This document shows, one piece after another, positions 1 to 5,860 of a stretch of DNA of 7,889 nt. Position 1 is the stretch's first letter. Each line of letters opens with the position of its first letter. The position numbers were made by a program, and so were the translations under genes. Under the pieces are notes generated by a model. The model saw only the letters and a program-made list of their open reading frames with translations, made no database searches and had not been told where the DNA came from. This stretch comes from Halobacteriales archaeon (GTDB taxonomy: Archaea; Halobacteriota; Halobacteria; Halorutilales; JAHENH01): assembly GCA_018609935.1 (NCBI GenBank), contig JAHENH010000161.1, positions 1 to 7,889 of the forward strand. The letters run 5' to 3'.

Positions 1-1910
1 AAGAGCATTTGGGTTATAGTGTATTTTAGCCCGGATATAGGTTCACTCATTGACATTTCCCCTGCTAGTAAGCCACTAAATAGCGCTTGTATTAAAGAAG
101 CATGAAAGAACAACAACCGAAACATATCTATTGATATTCCACCTCCTGCAAATAATCCAGTAGAACTTCCTCCACTACCTGAACTTCTCGCTTCTGCTAG
201 GTTAGGTAGGAAAAAACCTGTTAGTACAGCCATCACAAAAAGAAAGACTAGGAAGCTAACAAGTATTATTATAACATAGACAAATGTTTCACTAAATCTA
301 TCTCTTTCCAGTTGGTATGTTTTCTCTGCGTCTTGTGCTGCTACATCTATTATTTCTCCTATATCACCGGTAACTCTGTTGGCCTCTGCTAAAAGCTTCA
401 TTGTTCTAGTTATTCTTGGTATTTTTAGACGGTTGGCCATGTTTCTTAGTGCTCTCGATAGATCTCCGTGCCACATTACTTCATTAGATACATAACTAAT
501 TTGTTTTGAAAGTATTCCTGTTGTTTCTTCTGCAACCATTGAAAGCCCTTCATATAGAGTGACACCCATTTCGTTAGCTCCTTTTACATTTTTTAATATC
601 TCAGGAAGTTGTTTCGCTGTTTTTTTCCATCTTCTAATTTTTCTTTCATGAAAAAAAGAAAGTGGAACAATAACTATAAATAAAGGAATAGCTACAAGAA
701 ATGTTGTTGTCCAAGTTGGTCTTTTTTCAAAACTAGTAATACTTAAATCAGCAACTCCGTAAAAAACAAAACCAATAAAAACCAAGATCGCAAGAGGTAC
801 AGAGATATATAGAGAAAGTATCGGTTTTTCCCTTATTTCCTTAATTTTATCAAGAAATCTCTGAATTTTAGTTCTTCTTTCTGTCAAATGTTTTCGAAAT
901 TGTTCCTGTTGTTCCGTCATCGACATAGTTTCAGTTGCTGATTCCCTTTCGACCATTATAGTATCTATTAACACAAGAAAAAACAAACTAGATAAGGGAA
1001 TACCTATATATATTATTAAAGCAAGCAACAAAAGTCCAGTATTCTCTATAGATATTATAATAGTCTGGATTATTATGATGAATAAAGGACCCGCTATTAA
1101 TAATGTGACATATGATTCAGATATAACCTCTAAAGTTTCTAATAGGCTTTCTTGTTCTCTCCTTGCAGTTTCTAATGCAGACCTGCTTCTATTCCATAAA
1201 AACTCCTCCATATTGCCACCTGATTCTAATACATTAAGTAGATGGTCTAGAAAAGAAGAAAAGTCATCACTTGGACTATTTGAGCTTGCTTTTCTTAAAG
1301 CTGATGTTACATCCCTACCAAAATATTCCATCTCTATTCTTATATAGTTAAACTCTCCTGCTAACTGTCCGTATGCATCTGGAGCTTCAGATAAGGTTTT
1401 TATTATACTAGGCATACTCATCCCTCCACTAGAAAGAGCATACATGAACGTTATTCCATGAGGTAAAGCAATATTTATTTTCCTTCTTCTTTCTGAAACA
1501 TAATAATTAGGTATATAATAGAGATATATTCCAGTTATAGATGCAAAAAGGACAAAAAATACAATAGATAAAAAAATACCCTGAAAAATCAATCTATTTT
1601 GTTCAATAAATGAACCAACACTAGAAGGAAGTGAAACAGAAAGACTAGGTAAAAAACTACCTAAAAGTACAGTAATCAAGACACCTATTAAAACACCAAT
1701 AAATCCTGAAATTAAGGACCAAAAAATAACTCGGGAAAGAAAAACATCATAGCTAACTCCTATTCTTGCCTGTCTAAGTTTTTTTATTAATTCAGAATAT
1801 TTATCCCTTTTATTTCTAAAAAACCTACCGAAAAAATTATAAGCTATTCTATCAGTTCTCTTTAAAGACTTTTTTAGGGTTGTAGGTTTATCTTTTTTAG
1901 TGTTAGACAT
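1..1910 (-). CDS. pilC: Type IV pilus platform protein, two T2SSF domains (PilC/TadC family), C-terminus cut by window edge
   Basis: My translation of the minus strand is open from ATG at 1910 to the left edge, giving 636 residues with no stop. The product should be the inner-membrane platform on which the pilus ATPase acts. Two T2SSF-type domains are visible, one at about residues 149-260 (motif SSGGMSMPSIIKTL) and one at about 435-545 (GANEMGVTLYEGL, then LLAEANRVTGDIGEII). Hydrophobic segments lie near 60-86, 107-131, 268-288, 292-316, 366-386, 402-418, 545-568 and 595-616. A Ser/Gly-rich loop (577-591) sits between the last two. The residues at the edge (SGLKYTITQML) look like the start of a final helix, so probably only a few tens of residues are missing. 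The start codon directly follows the TAA of the ATPase gene with no spacing, implying translational coupling. The double-domain layout matches haloarchaeal PilC as I know the family. Archaellum FlaJ/ArlJ is the main alternative, but no archaellum genes are seen. Confidence 0.9.
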   Translation of the reverse strand, partial: MSNTKKDKPTTLKKSLKRTDRIAYNFFGRFFRNKRDKYSELIKKLRQARIGVSYDVFLSRVIFWSLISGFIGVLIGVLITVLLGSFLPSLSVSLPSSVGSFIEQNRLIFQGIFLSIVFFVLFASITGIYLYYIPNYYVSERRRKINIALPHGITFMYALSSGGMSMPSIIKTLSEAPDAYGQLAGEFNYIRIEMEYFGRDVTSALRKASSNSPSDDFSSFLDHLLNVLESGGNMEEFLWNRSRSALETARREQESLLETLEVISESYVTLLIAGPLFIIIIQTIIISIENTGLLLLALIIYIGIPLSSLFFLVLIDTIMVERESATETMSMTEQQEQFRKHLTERRTKIQRFLDKIKEIREKPILSLYISVPLAILVFIGFVFYGVADLSITSFEKRPTWTTTFLVAIPLFIVIVPLSFFHERKIRRWKKTAKQLPEILKNVKGANEMGVTLYEGLSMVAEETTGILSKQISYVSNEVMWHGDLSRALRNMANRLKIPRITRTMKLLAEANRVTGDIGEIIDVAAQDAEKTYQLERDRFSETFVYVIIILVSFLVFLFVMAVLTGFFLPNLAEARSSGSGGSSTGLFAGGGISIDMFRLLFFHASLIQALFSGLLAGEMSMSEPISGLKYTITQML

Positions 1911-3869
1911 TTAGTTTTCTAATCTATATATTGCCCTTTTGTCTAATGTTCCAGTTCTTATTTTATCAAGAACTTTACTCTTATTCCTCATAAATGACTG
2001 AATAACCTTTGTACTATGATCCCAACTAGTTATATCTTCTTCTAATAAATATTCTAACAGTTCCTGTCTATGATCTAGTTCTTTTTGAAGCTTCTCTGAT
2101 GACCATCCATTAGATCTCCTTAGCTCTTCTAAAACCGTTGAATTACCAACCTTCTGAAATGTATCATCTGTAGATTCCCACCTAAATACAGTATCTGTTC
2201 TAATATTTCCACTTCTAGGATCAACACCTAATATCTCAGATATAGTATGGCTTCTTCTAACTCTTTTATTACCCATAGGAACTTGGACTTGCACACTAAC
2301 TATATCTAGCGCTTCAATCATTGCACGTGGAACATCTATTGGAGGATTGGTAAGTCTATGTATAGCAGATTCAACAGAATCAGCATGTAATGTAGAATAA
2401 CATGTATGACCTGTACTCATAGCCTGAAAAAGTGTAGTTGCTTCTTTACCCCTTACTTCTCCAACCAAAATATATTCAGGTCTCTGACGTAGCGCAGAAG
2501 TAAGTAACTGAAACATATCTATCTTACCTCTTTCATCCCCTCCAATGGGTTCCCTTGTAACAGAAGGAATCCAATTTTCATTCCGAATAGCAAGCTCTCT
2601 TGTATCTTCTATAGAAGAAACTTTACTACCAGGAGGTATAAAAACAGAAATAGCATTCATACTAGTGGTCTTTCCGCTACCAGTACCTCCAGCAAAAATC
2701 AAAGACATGTTGTTTTCAATACAAAGCCATAGATAAGCCATCTGCTCAGTAGAAAACGTATGGGTATCTACAAGTCTTATTGGAGAGAAAGGTTCCTCAC
2801 CATATTTCCTAATTGTAAAAGAAGACCCTCTAGATGTTACTTCTCTCCCTAGAGAAAGCTGTACTCTATATCCTTGAGGGAGAGAAGCATCCACAAGTGG
2901 TTCTGAAACACTTATATGTTTTTCACCTTTCTGTGCGAGTTTTATTATAAAATTATTCAATTCTCTTTCAGGAACCGTTATATTTGACCTTAAATTAGAA
3001 TAATCTTGATGATATACAAATATCGGTGAATTAGGAGCATTACAAGAAATATCCTCAATATAAGGATCTCTAATAATAGGATCTATTTTTTCATAGCCAA
3101 CATAATCTCTTTTCAAATAATATAGAATTTTATACCTTGAATCAGGATCAATATTTATATTATATATATCAAGTAGAGTATAGAAATTATCCTCAAGCAC
3201 CTTTTCTTTAGCACTATCAGAGTCTTCTATTTTTTCACGCATCAAAGTATCAATTAAACGTGTTTCTAATTCATTTCTAATTTCCACCTCAGATTCATTC
3301 AACTTCGGCTCAACTACTCTATACAAATATTGTTCATTTTCTTCATTATATAAAATAGCCACAAAAGAATAAGGCTCATTAACCCAATACCTATCCCGTT
3401 CTTCAAATCCCTCCAAACTCTCCAAATGAGCCACGCCTTCTTTGGAAGATCTAACAAATTCTCCAAGATCTTCTGTAACTGAACCAACATCCACTTTACT
3501 TATAGAACCAAAATCCGAAGATCTATCCTCAATTTTTTCTGCAAGGTTTTCAAGATTAAACTCACCATCTACATCCAAATCCTCTTCCCTACCATCACCT
3601 ACTTCTTTATTAAAACCAGTTAATTTATTTTTACCTCCTTTTTTGGCACTATCTTTGTTTGAAATATCAACGTCTTCTAGATTTTTAGGTTCATCCTTTT
3701 CAATTTTTTCTGCAAGGTTTTCAAGATTAAACTCACCATCTACATCCAAATCCTTTTTTTCACTATCTAAATCTCGAATGTGTTCTTCATCCTTTTTTTT
3801 CTTTTTGTAAAAGGATTTAATTTTTTCTAAAATAGATTTATTTTCTTTATCAGGTGATTCCTTATCCAT
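1911..3869 (-). CDS. pilB: Type IV pilus assembly / secretion ATPase, PilB/TadA (GspE-VirB11) family
   Basis: This 652-residue cytoplasmic hexameric ATPase should power pilin assembly by acting on the adjacent platform protein. The catalytic half is intact: Walker A GGTGSGKT (394-401), Asp box SIEDTREL (419-426), Walker B ILVGEVRG (467-474, Glu471) and His box TGHTCYSTLHAD (486-497). The upstream region with DPYIEDISCNAPNSPIFVYH (268-287) is the archaeal N-terminal domain that packs on the ATPase core. The first ~160 residues are a charged, probably disordered linker: a Lys run (22-26), then two identical DLDVDGEFNLENLAEKIE units at 40-57 and 97-114. The C-terminal tail (about 545-652) has the ISEILGVDPRSGNI segment seen in haloarchaeal PilB-type ATPases. 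The gene abuts pilC and follows a 220-bp gap containing a TATA-like box. An ArlI/FlaI role is less likely given the linker and C-terminal tail. Confidence 0.93.
   Translation of the reverse strand: MDKESPDKENKSILEKIKSFYKKKKKDEEHIRDLDSEKKDLDVDGEFNLENLAEKIEKDEPKNLEDVDISNKDSAKKGGKNKLTGFNKEVGDGREEDLDVDGEFNLENLAEKIEDRSSDFGSISKVDVGSVTEDLGEFVRSSKEGVAHLESLEGFEERDRYWVNEPYSFVAILYNEENEQYLYRVVEPKLNESEVEIRNELETRLIDTLMREKIEDSDSAKEKVLEDNFYTLLDIYNINIDPDSRYKILYYLKRDYVGYEKIDPIIRDPYIEDISCNAPNSPIFVYHQDYSNLRSNITVPERELNNFIIKLAQKGEKHISVSEPLVDASLPQGYRVQLSLGREVTSRGSSFTIRKYGEEPFSPIRLVDTHTFSTEQMAYLWLCIENNMSLIFAGGTGSGKTTSMNAISVFIPPGSKVSSIEDTRELAIRNENWIPSVTREPIGGDERGKIDMFQLLTSALRQRPEYILVGEVRGKEATTLFQAMSTGHTCYSTLHADSVESAIHRLTNPPIDVPRAMIEALDIVSVQVQVPMGNKRVRRSHTISEILGVDPRSGNIRTDTVFRWESTDDTFQKVGNSTVLEELRRSNGWSSEKLQKELDHRQELLEYLLEEDITSWDHSTKVIQSFMRNKSKVLDKIRTGTLDKRAIYRLEN
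3529..3754. repeat. Exact 55-bp direct repeat inside pilB (3529-3583 and 3700-3754)
   Basis: The two 55-base copies are identical by direct comparison and mismatch at both flanking bases (3528/3699 and 3584/3755). They are offset by 171 bases, exactly 57 codons, so the frame is kept. Each encodes DLDVDGEFNLENLAEKIE in the acidic N-terminal linker of the ATPase. The 116 bases between copies are not repeated. This looks like a tandem duplication of a 57-codon unit whose intervening part has diverged, or a conserved short motif kept identical by recombination. Confidence 0.95.
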
Positions 3870-3908
3870 TTTTAGATTTCTTTGTTTTTAAAAACCGAAC
3901 ACAAAATC

Positions 3909-3920
3909 GATATATTTTTT
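3909..3920 (-). promoter_or_regulatory. Candidate TATA box for pilB-pilC
   Basis: On the minus strand the sequence reads AAAAAATATATC. Its centre is about 45 bases upstream of the pilB ATG (3869), so a start site 25-27 bases downstream would give an mRNA leader of about 18 bases. There is no Shine-Dalgarno sequence before the ATG. The AT-rich background makes chance matches common. Confidence 0.35.
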
Positions 3921-3963
3921 AGAAACATAAAGTAAATATTTTTTCTTTAATTGTATTCGCTTC

Positions 3964-3988
3964 TATACACATATATTTTTTGTGTATA
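3964..3988. repeat. 8-bp inverted repeat TATACACA / TGTGTATA upstream of pilB
   Basis: The arms 3964-3971 and 3981-3988 are perfectly complementary around a 9-base AT-rich spacer. The dyad lies about 45-75 bases upstream of the candidate pilB TATA box, a plausible place for a transcription factor. It could equally be an RNA hairpin in the minD trailer, but no U-run follows it on the minus strand, so a terminator reading there is weak. On the plus strand it is followed by a T-run, but no plus-strand gene precedes it. Confidence 0.45.
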
Positions 3989-4058
3989 TTTTTTTAATAG
4001 TCTTAACATATAAAAGATATACTAAAAATAATTAAATATTATAATTTTTTATAGATAA

Positions 4059-4072
4059 GATATAACTATATC
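4059..4072. repeat. Short inverted repeat just downstream of minD
   Basis: GATATA and TATATC are complementary 6-bp arms separated by two bases, starting about 18 bases beyond the minD stop. The composition is entirely AT-rich, and the two-base gap is too tight for an RNA hairpin. It could be a protein-binding dyad or chance. Confidence 0.2.
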
Positions 4073-4089
4073 ATTGTATTCTAAAAAAA

Positions 4090-4797
4090 TCATATTTTTG
4101 ACTTTATATTATTAGCCATTCTTTTATACATTTGTGATGCAAGTGAATCAACATTATAATCAATAACAGAATGTCTATATGAATTAGCTTTTTTTATATT
4201 TTCATCTTCTGGTATTCTAGCTAATACATCGGTCCCTAAGATTTTTTCAATCCTAGATACATTTACCTCCGTTTCCTCGTCTCCTTCAACTCTATTAACA
4301 ATACAACCAATTATATCAGACCCAACATTTTTAGCTATATTTTGGGTTTTTAACCCACTCAATATACCCGAATTAGTTGGGGTAGTTATTGAAAAAACAC
4401 TATCTACTATATCTAAAAAATATAATAATTCTCTATTTAGGCCCGGAGGTGTATCTATAATAATACAATCAGAAGTCTCTTCCAGATATGCTAGATCCAA
4501 ATTTTCTGGATTTGCTTTACTATATGATTTAAGTTCCAAAGATGAAGGAACAACCTTAAAACCCTCTTTTTCATATGTTGCCTCATTAATATTAACTTCA
4601 TCTGCCAAAACATCATGTAGAGTAAATGGTTTATCTTCAAGACCTAATAAAAGACCAAGATCACCCATCCCAATATTTCCATCAATCAAAACTACATCTA
4701 CATCTTCTTCCGATAAAGCTGCTCCTAAATTAATAGCTGAAATAGTTTTTCCAACTCCTCCCTTCCCGGAAGCAATAGCAAATTTCTTACAAGTCAT
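4090..4797 (-). CDS. minD: MinD/ParA-family ATPase next to pilus motor genes
   Basis: This 235-residue P-loop ATPase is of the MinD/ParA (SIMIBI) class. It shows the deviant Walker A GKGGVGKT (11-18) with signature Lys12, the A' segment VLIDGNIGMGDLG (36-48) and Walker B IIIDTPPGL (112-120). The segment LHDVLADEVNINEATYE resembles archaeal MinD homologues. The Asp expected at position 41 (DxD in E. coli MinD, where Asp40 is needed for hydrolysis) is Asn here. The C-terminus (about 221-235, SQMYKRMANNIKSKI) is a Lys-rich helix, but a MinD-type membrane anchor is not evident. It lies 54 bases after the response regulator and upstream of pilB. In Haloferax volcanii MinD4 places pili, archaella and chemosensory arrays at the poles, and TadZ/CpaE does a similar job in Tad systems, so a pilus-positioning role is a reasonable inference. 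A chromosome-partition role is less likely without a ParB. Confidence 0.88.
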   Translation of the reverse strand: MTCKKFAIASGKGGVGKTISAINLGAALSEEDVDVVLIDGNIGMGDLGLLLGLEDKPFTLHDVLADEVNINEATYEKEGFKVVPSSLELKSYSKANPENLDLAYLEETSDCIIIDTPPGLNRELLYFLDIVDSVFSITTPTNSGILSGLKTQNIAKNVGSDIIGCIVNRVEGDEETEVNVSRIEKILGTDVLARIPEDENIKKANSYRHSVIDYNVDSLASQMYKRMANNIKSKI

Positions 4798-4823
4798 TTC
4801 TATTTTGTACAGAATAATAGACT

Positions 4824-4834
4824 ATTTTATAAAT
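4824..4834 (-). promoter_or_regulatory. Candidate TATA box giving a leaderless or near-leaderless minD mRNA
   Basis: The minus strand reads ATTTATAAAAT, centred about 32 bases before the minD ATG. With the usual archaeal TATA-to-start distance, transcription would begin only a few bases before the ATG. No Shine-Dalgarno sequence is present, which agrees with leaderless initiation. It lies in the 54-base gap after the response regulator gene. Confidence 0.4.
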
Positions 4835-4851
4835 AAAAAACATTTTTTTAA

Positions 4852-5400
4852 TCACATCTCTTCAAGAGCATCTTGTATATTTTCTTCATCTATATCTTCA
4901 AAAGAAACAGATTCGCTTTCTTCTTCTAATATTTCCCTAAGTTTAGAAAATTCTTCACTAGATTCTAGTTCTTCCTTTGATTTTTCTTTTCTTAAAGTTT
5001 CAAATTTCTCTCGAAGTGAATATAGTTCACGTTCTTCATCTGTTAATTTAGTTCTTTCTATCATTTTTTGAACAACTTCATGTAGTTCACCACCAGAAAC
5101 CGGTTTTATAACATAACCATCAAAATCCATAGACACAACATCAAAATCAGGTTCAACAGCTGTCACCATTACTATACTACACTTATATCCCAACCTCTCT
5201 CTAATTTCTTCTAGAACATCATCACCAGATATTTGAGGCATTTTTCTATCCAGGAGTACAACATCTACATCATCATTTATTTTTTCTAGAGCTTCTTGAC
5301 CATTATATGCAACTAAAGTTTCGAATTGATCACTTAGAGATCTAGCATAAGCATCAGCAAGATCTTTTTCATCATCTACCACTAAAACAATCCCCGTCAT
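4852..5400 (-). CDS. Response regulator: receiver domain plus HalX-like domain
   Basis: This 182-residue cytoplasmic protein begins with a complete receiver domain (about 3-112): acidic pair Asp9-Asp10, phosphoacceptor Asp51 in VVLLDRKMP, Thr80 in VMVTA and the KP pair Lys99-Pro100. The following segment (about 113-158, ERTKLTDEERELYSLREKFE onward through SSEEFSKLREIL) matches the HalX domain as I know it from haloarchaeal regulators. It is a helical region rich in Lys and Glu and carries no recognisable DNA-binding fold. A very acidic tail (159-182) ends at a TGA stop. HalX regulators lack a clear output domain, so signalling by protein-protein contact is plausible. It is the first gene of the leftward series regulator-minD-pilB-pilC, with a TATA-like box upstream, and no sensor kinase is seen nearby. 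Confidence 0.9.
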   Translation of the reverse strand: MTGIVLVVDDEKDLADAYARSLSDQFETLVAYNGQEALEKINDDVDVVLLDRKMPQISGDDVLEEIRERLGYKCSIVMVTAVEPDFDVVSMDFDGYVIKPVSGGELHEVVQKMIERTKLTDEERELYSLREKFETLRKEKSKEELESSEEFSKLREILEEESESVSFEDIDEENIQDALEEM

Positions 5401-5448
5401 TAAACCAATTTTTTAATTCATCTATACAAAAAAGTTTCGACGTCTTAA

Positions 5449-5460
5449 AATATAATATAA
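5449..5460 (-). promoter_or_regulatory. Candidate TATA box for the response regulator gene
   Basis: On the minus strand the core reads TTATATTATATT, centred about 55 bases upstream of the ATG at 5400. A start site about 26 bases downstream would leave a leader near 28 bases. The ATG is preceded by TTGGTTTA, which is not a convincing ribosome binding site. Confidence 0.35.
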
Positions 5461-5550
5461 AAAAAATAAATTCTCAAAAAAATAAATAGGCTTAGAGAAT
5501 AAAATATATCTATATAATCCCCCAAATTGAACATAAATATCTCCCTATGC

Positions 5551-5583
5551 TTATTTAAATATAGTAAACCACTATATATTTAA
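5551..5583 (+). promoter_or_regulatory. Candidate promoter region for rps17e-trpS with a small inverted repeat
   Basis: Two overlapping TATA-like stretches occur, TTATTTAAATATA (5551-5563) and CTATATATTTAA (5572-5583). Between and across them lies a 7-bp inverted repeat ATATAGT-AAACC-ACTATAT (5559-5577). A second 6-bp inverted repeat, TAAGAT / ATCTTA, follows at 5581-5600. Use of the second TATA would predict a leader of about 70 bases for rps17e, enough for leader-level control. AT-rich DNA makes all of these weak on their own. The rest of the 276-bp divergent gap (5401-5676) shows no further gene. Confidence 0.3.
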
Positions 5584-5676
5584 GATCTATCAAAATCTTA
5601 TTATTCAAAAAATTCTAATAGTATTTCATCTATCCAAAGTTGAAAACTAATTAGCCTGTAATATATAATATAGTAT

Positions 5677-5859
5677 ATGCCAATAAAACCATACTATATA
5701 AAGAAGGTAGGAAACGAATTAGTTGAGAGATATCCAGAAGTGTTTAGTTCAGACTTCCAGGAAAACAAACAAAGGGTAAAGAAATTAACTAATGTGAAAT
5801 CAAAAACAGTACGAAATAGAATAGCTGGATATATTACTAGACTAAAACAATCAAGCTAA
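5677..5859 (+). CDS. rps17e: Small-subunit ribosomal protein eS17 (S17e)
   Basis: This is a 60-residue basic protein of the 30S subunit, found in archaea and eukaryotes and absent from bacteria. The family pattern is clear: [16 protein letters not shown] near the N-terminus, then [18 protein letters not shown] and [12 protein letters not shown] at the C-terminus. Length is normal for archaeal eS17, which lacks the long eukaryotic tail. The ATG at 5677 is supported because the conserved segment begins within a few residues. No Shine-Dalgarno sequence precedes it. trpS starts one base after the TAA, so the two genes are probably co-transcribed. Confidence 0.96.
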   Translation: MPIKPYYIKKVGNELVERYPEVFSSDFQENKQRVKKLTNVKSKTVRNRIAGYITRLKQSS

Positions 5860-5860
5860 A

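Larger units (their letters stand above)
3870..4089. other. 220-bp AT-rich intergenic gap between minD and pilB
   Basis: No open frame of useful length and no tRNA-like structure is visible on either strand. It holds a TATA-like element upstream of pilB, an 8-bp inverted repeat (3964-3988), a short dyad just after minD (4059-4072) and a 12-bp palindrome GTTTTTAAAAAC (3884-3895). The gap suggests pilB-pilC has its own promoter rather than depending only on read-through from minD. Confidence 0.6.

Noticed and set aside
1075..1347. Plus-strand open frame of 90 codons opposite pilC
   Set aside because: The pilC frame is continuous on the other strand with clear T2SSF domains and membrane helices; the plus frame shows no motif or start signal.
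2545..2736. Plus-strand open frame of 63 codons opposite the pilB Walker A region
   Set aside because: It is antisense to the most conserved part of the ATPase and has no features of its own.
3442..3810. Plus-strand open frame of about 120 codons opposite the pilB N-terminus
   Set aside because: It is antisense to the well-supported ATPase, and its Ser/Leu/Phe-rich product is the mirror of the acidic Lys/Glu linker, including the duplicated segment.
4805..5071. Plus-strand Ser-rich frame opposite the regulator's 3' end
   Set aside because: It is antisense to the acidic tail of the HalX regulator, and Ser-rich composition is the expected reverse reading of Glu-rich codons.
5401..5676. Possible tRNA, small RNA or CRISPR-like repeats in the divergent gap
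   Set aside because: No cloverleaf, no C/D box pair and no regularly spaced repeats were found; only short AT-rich inverted repeats are present.
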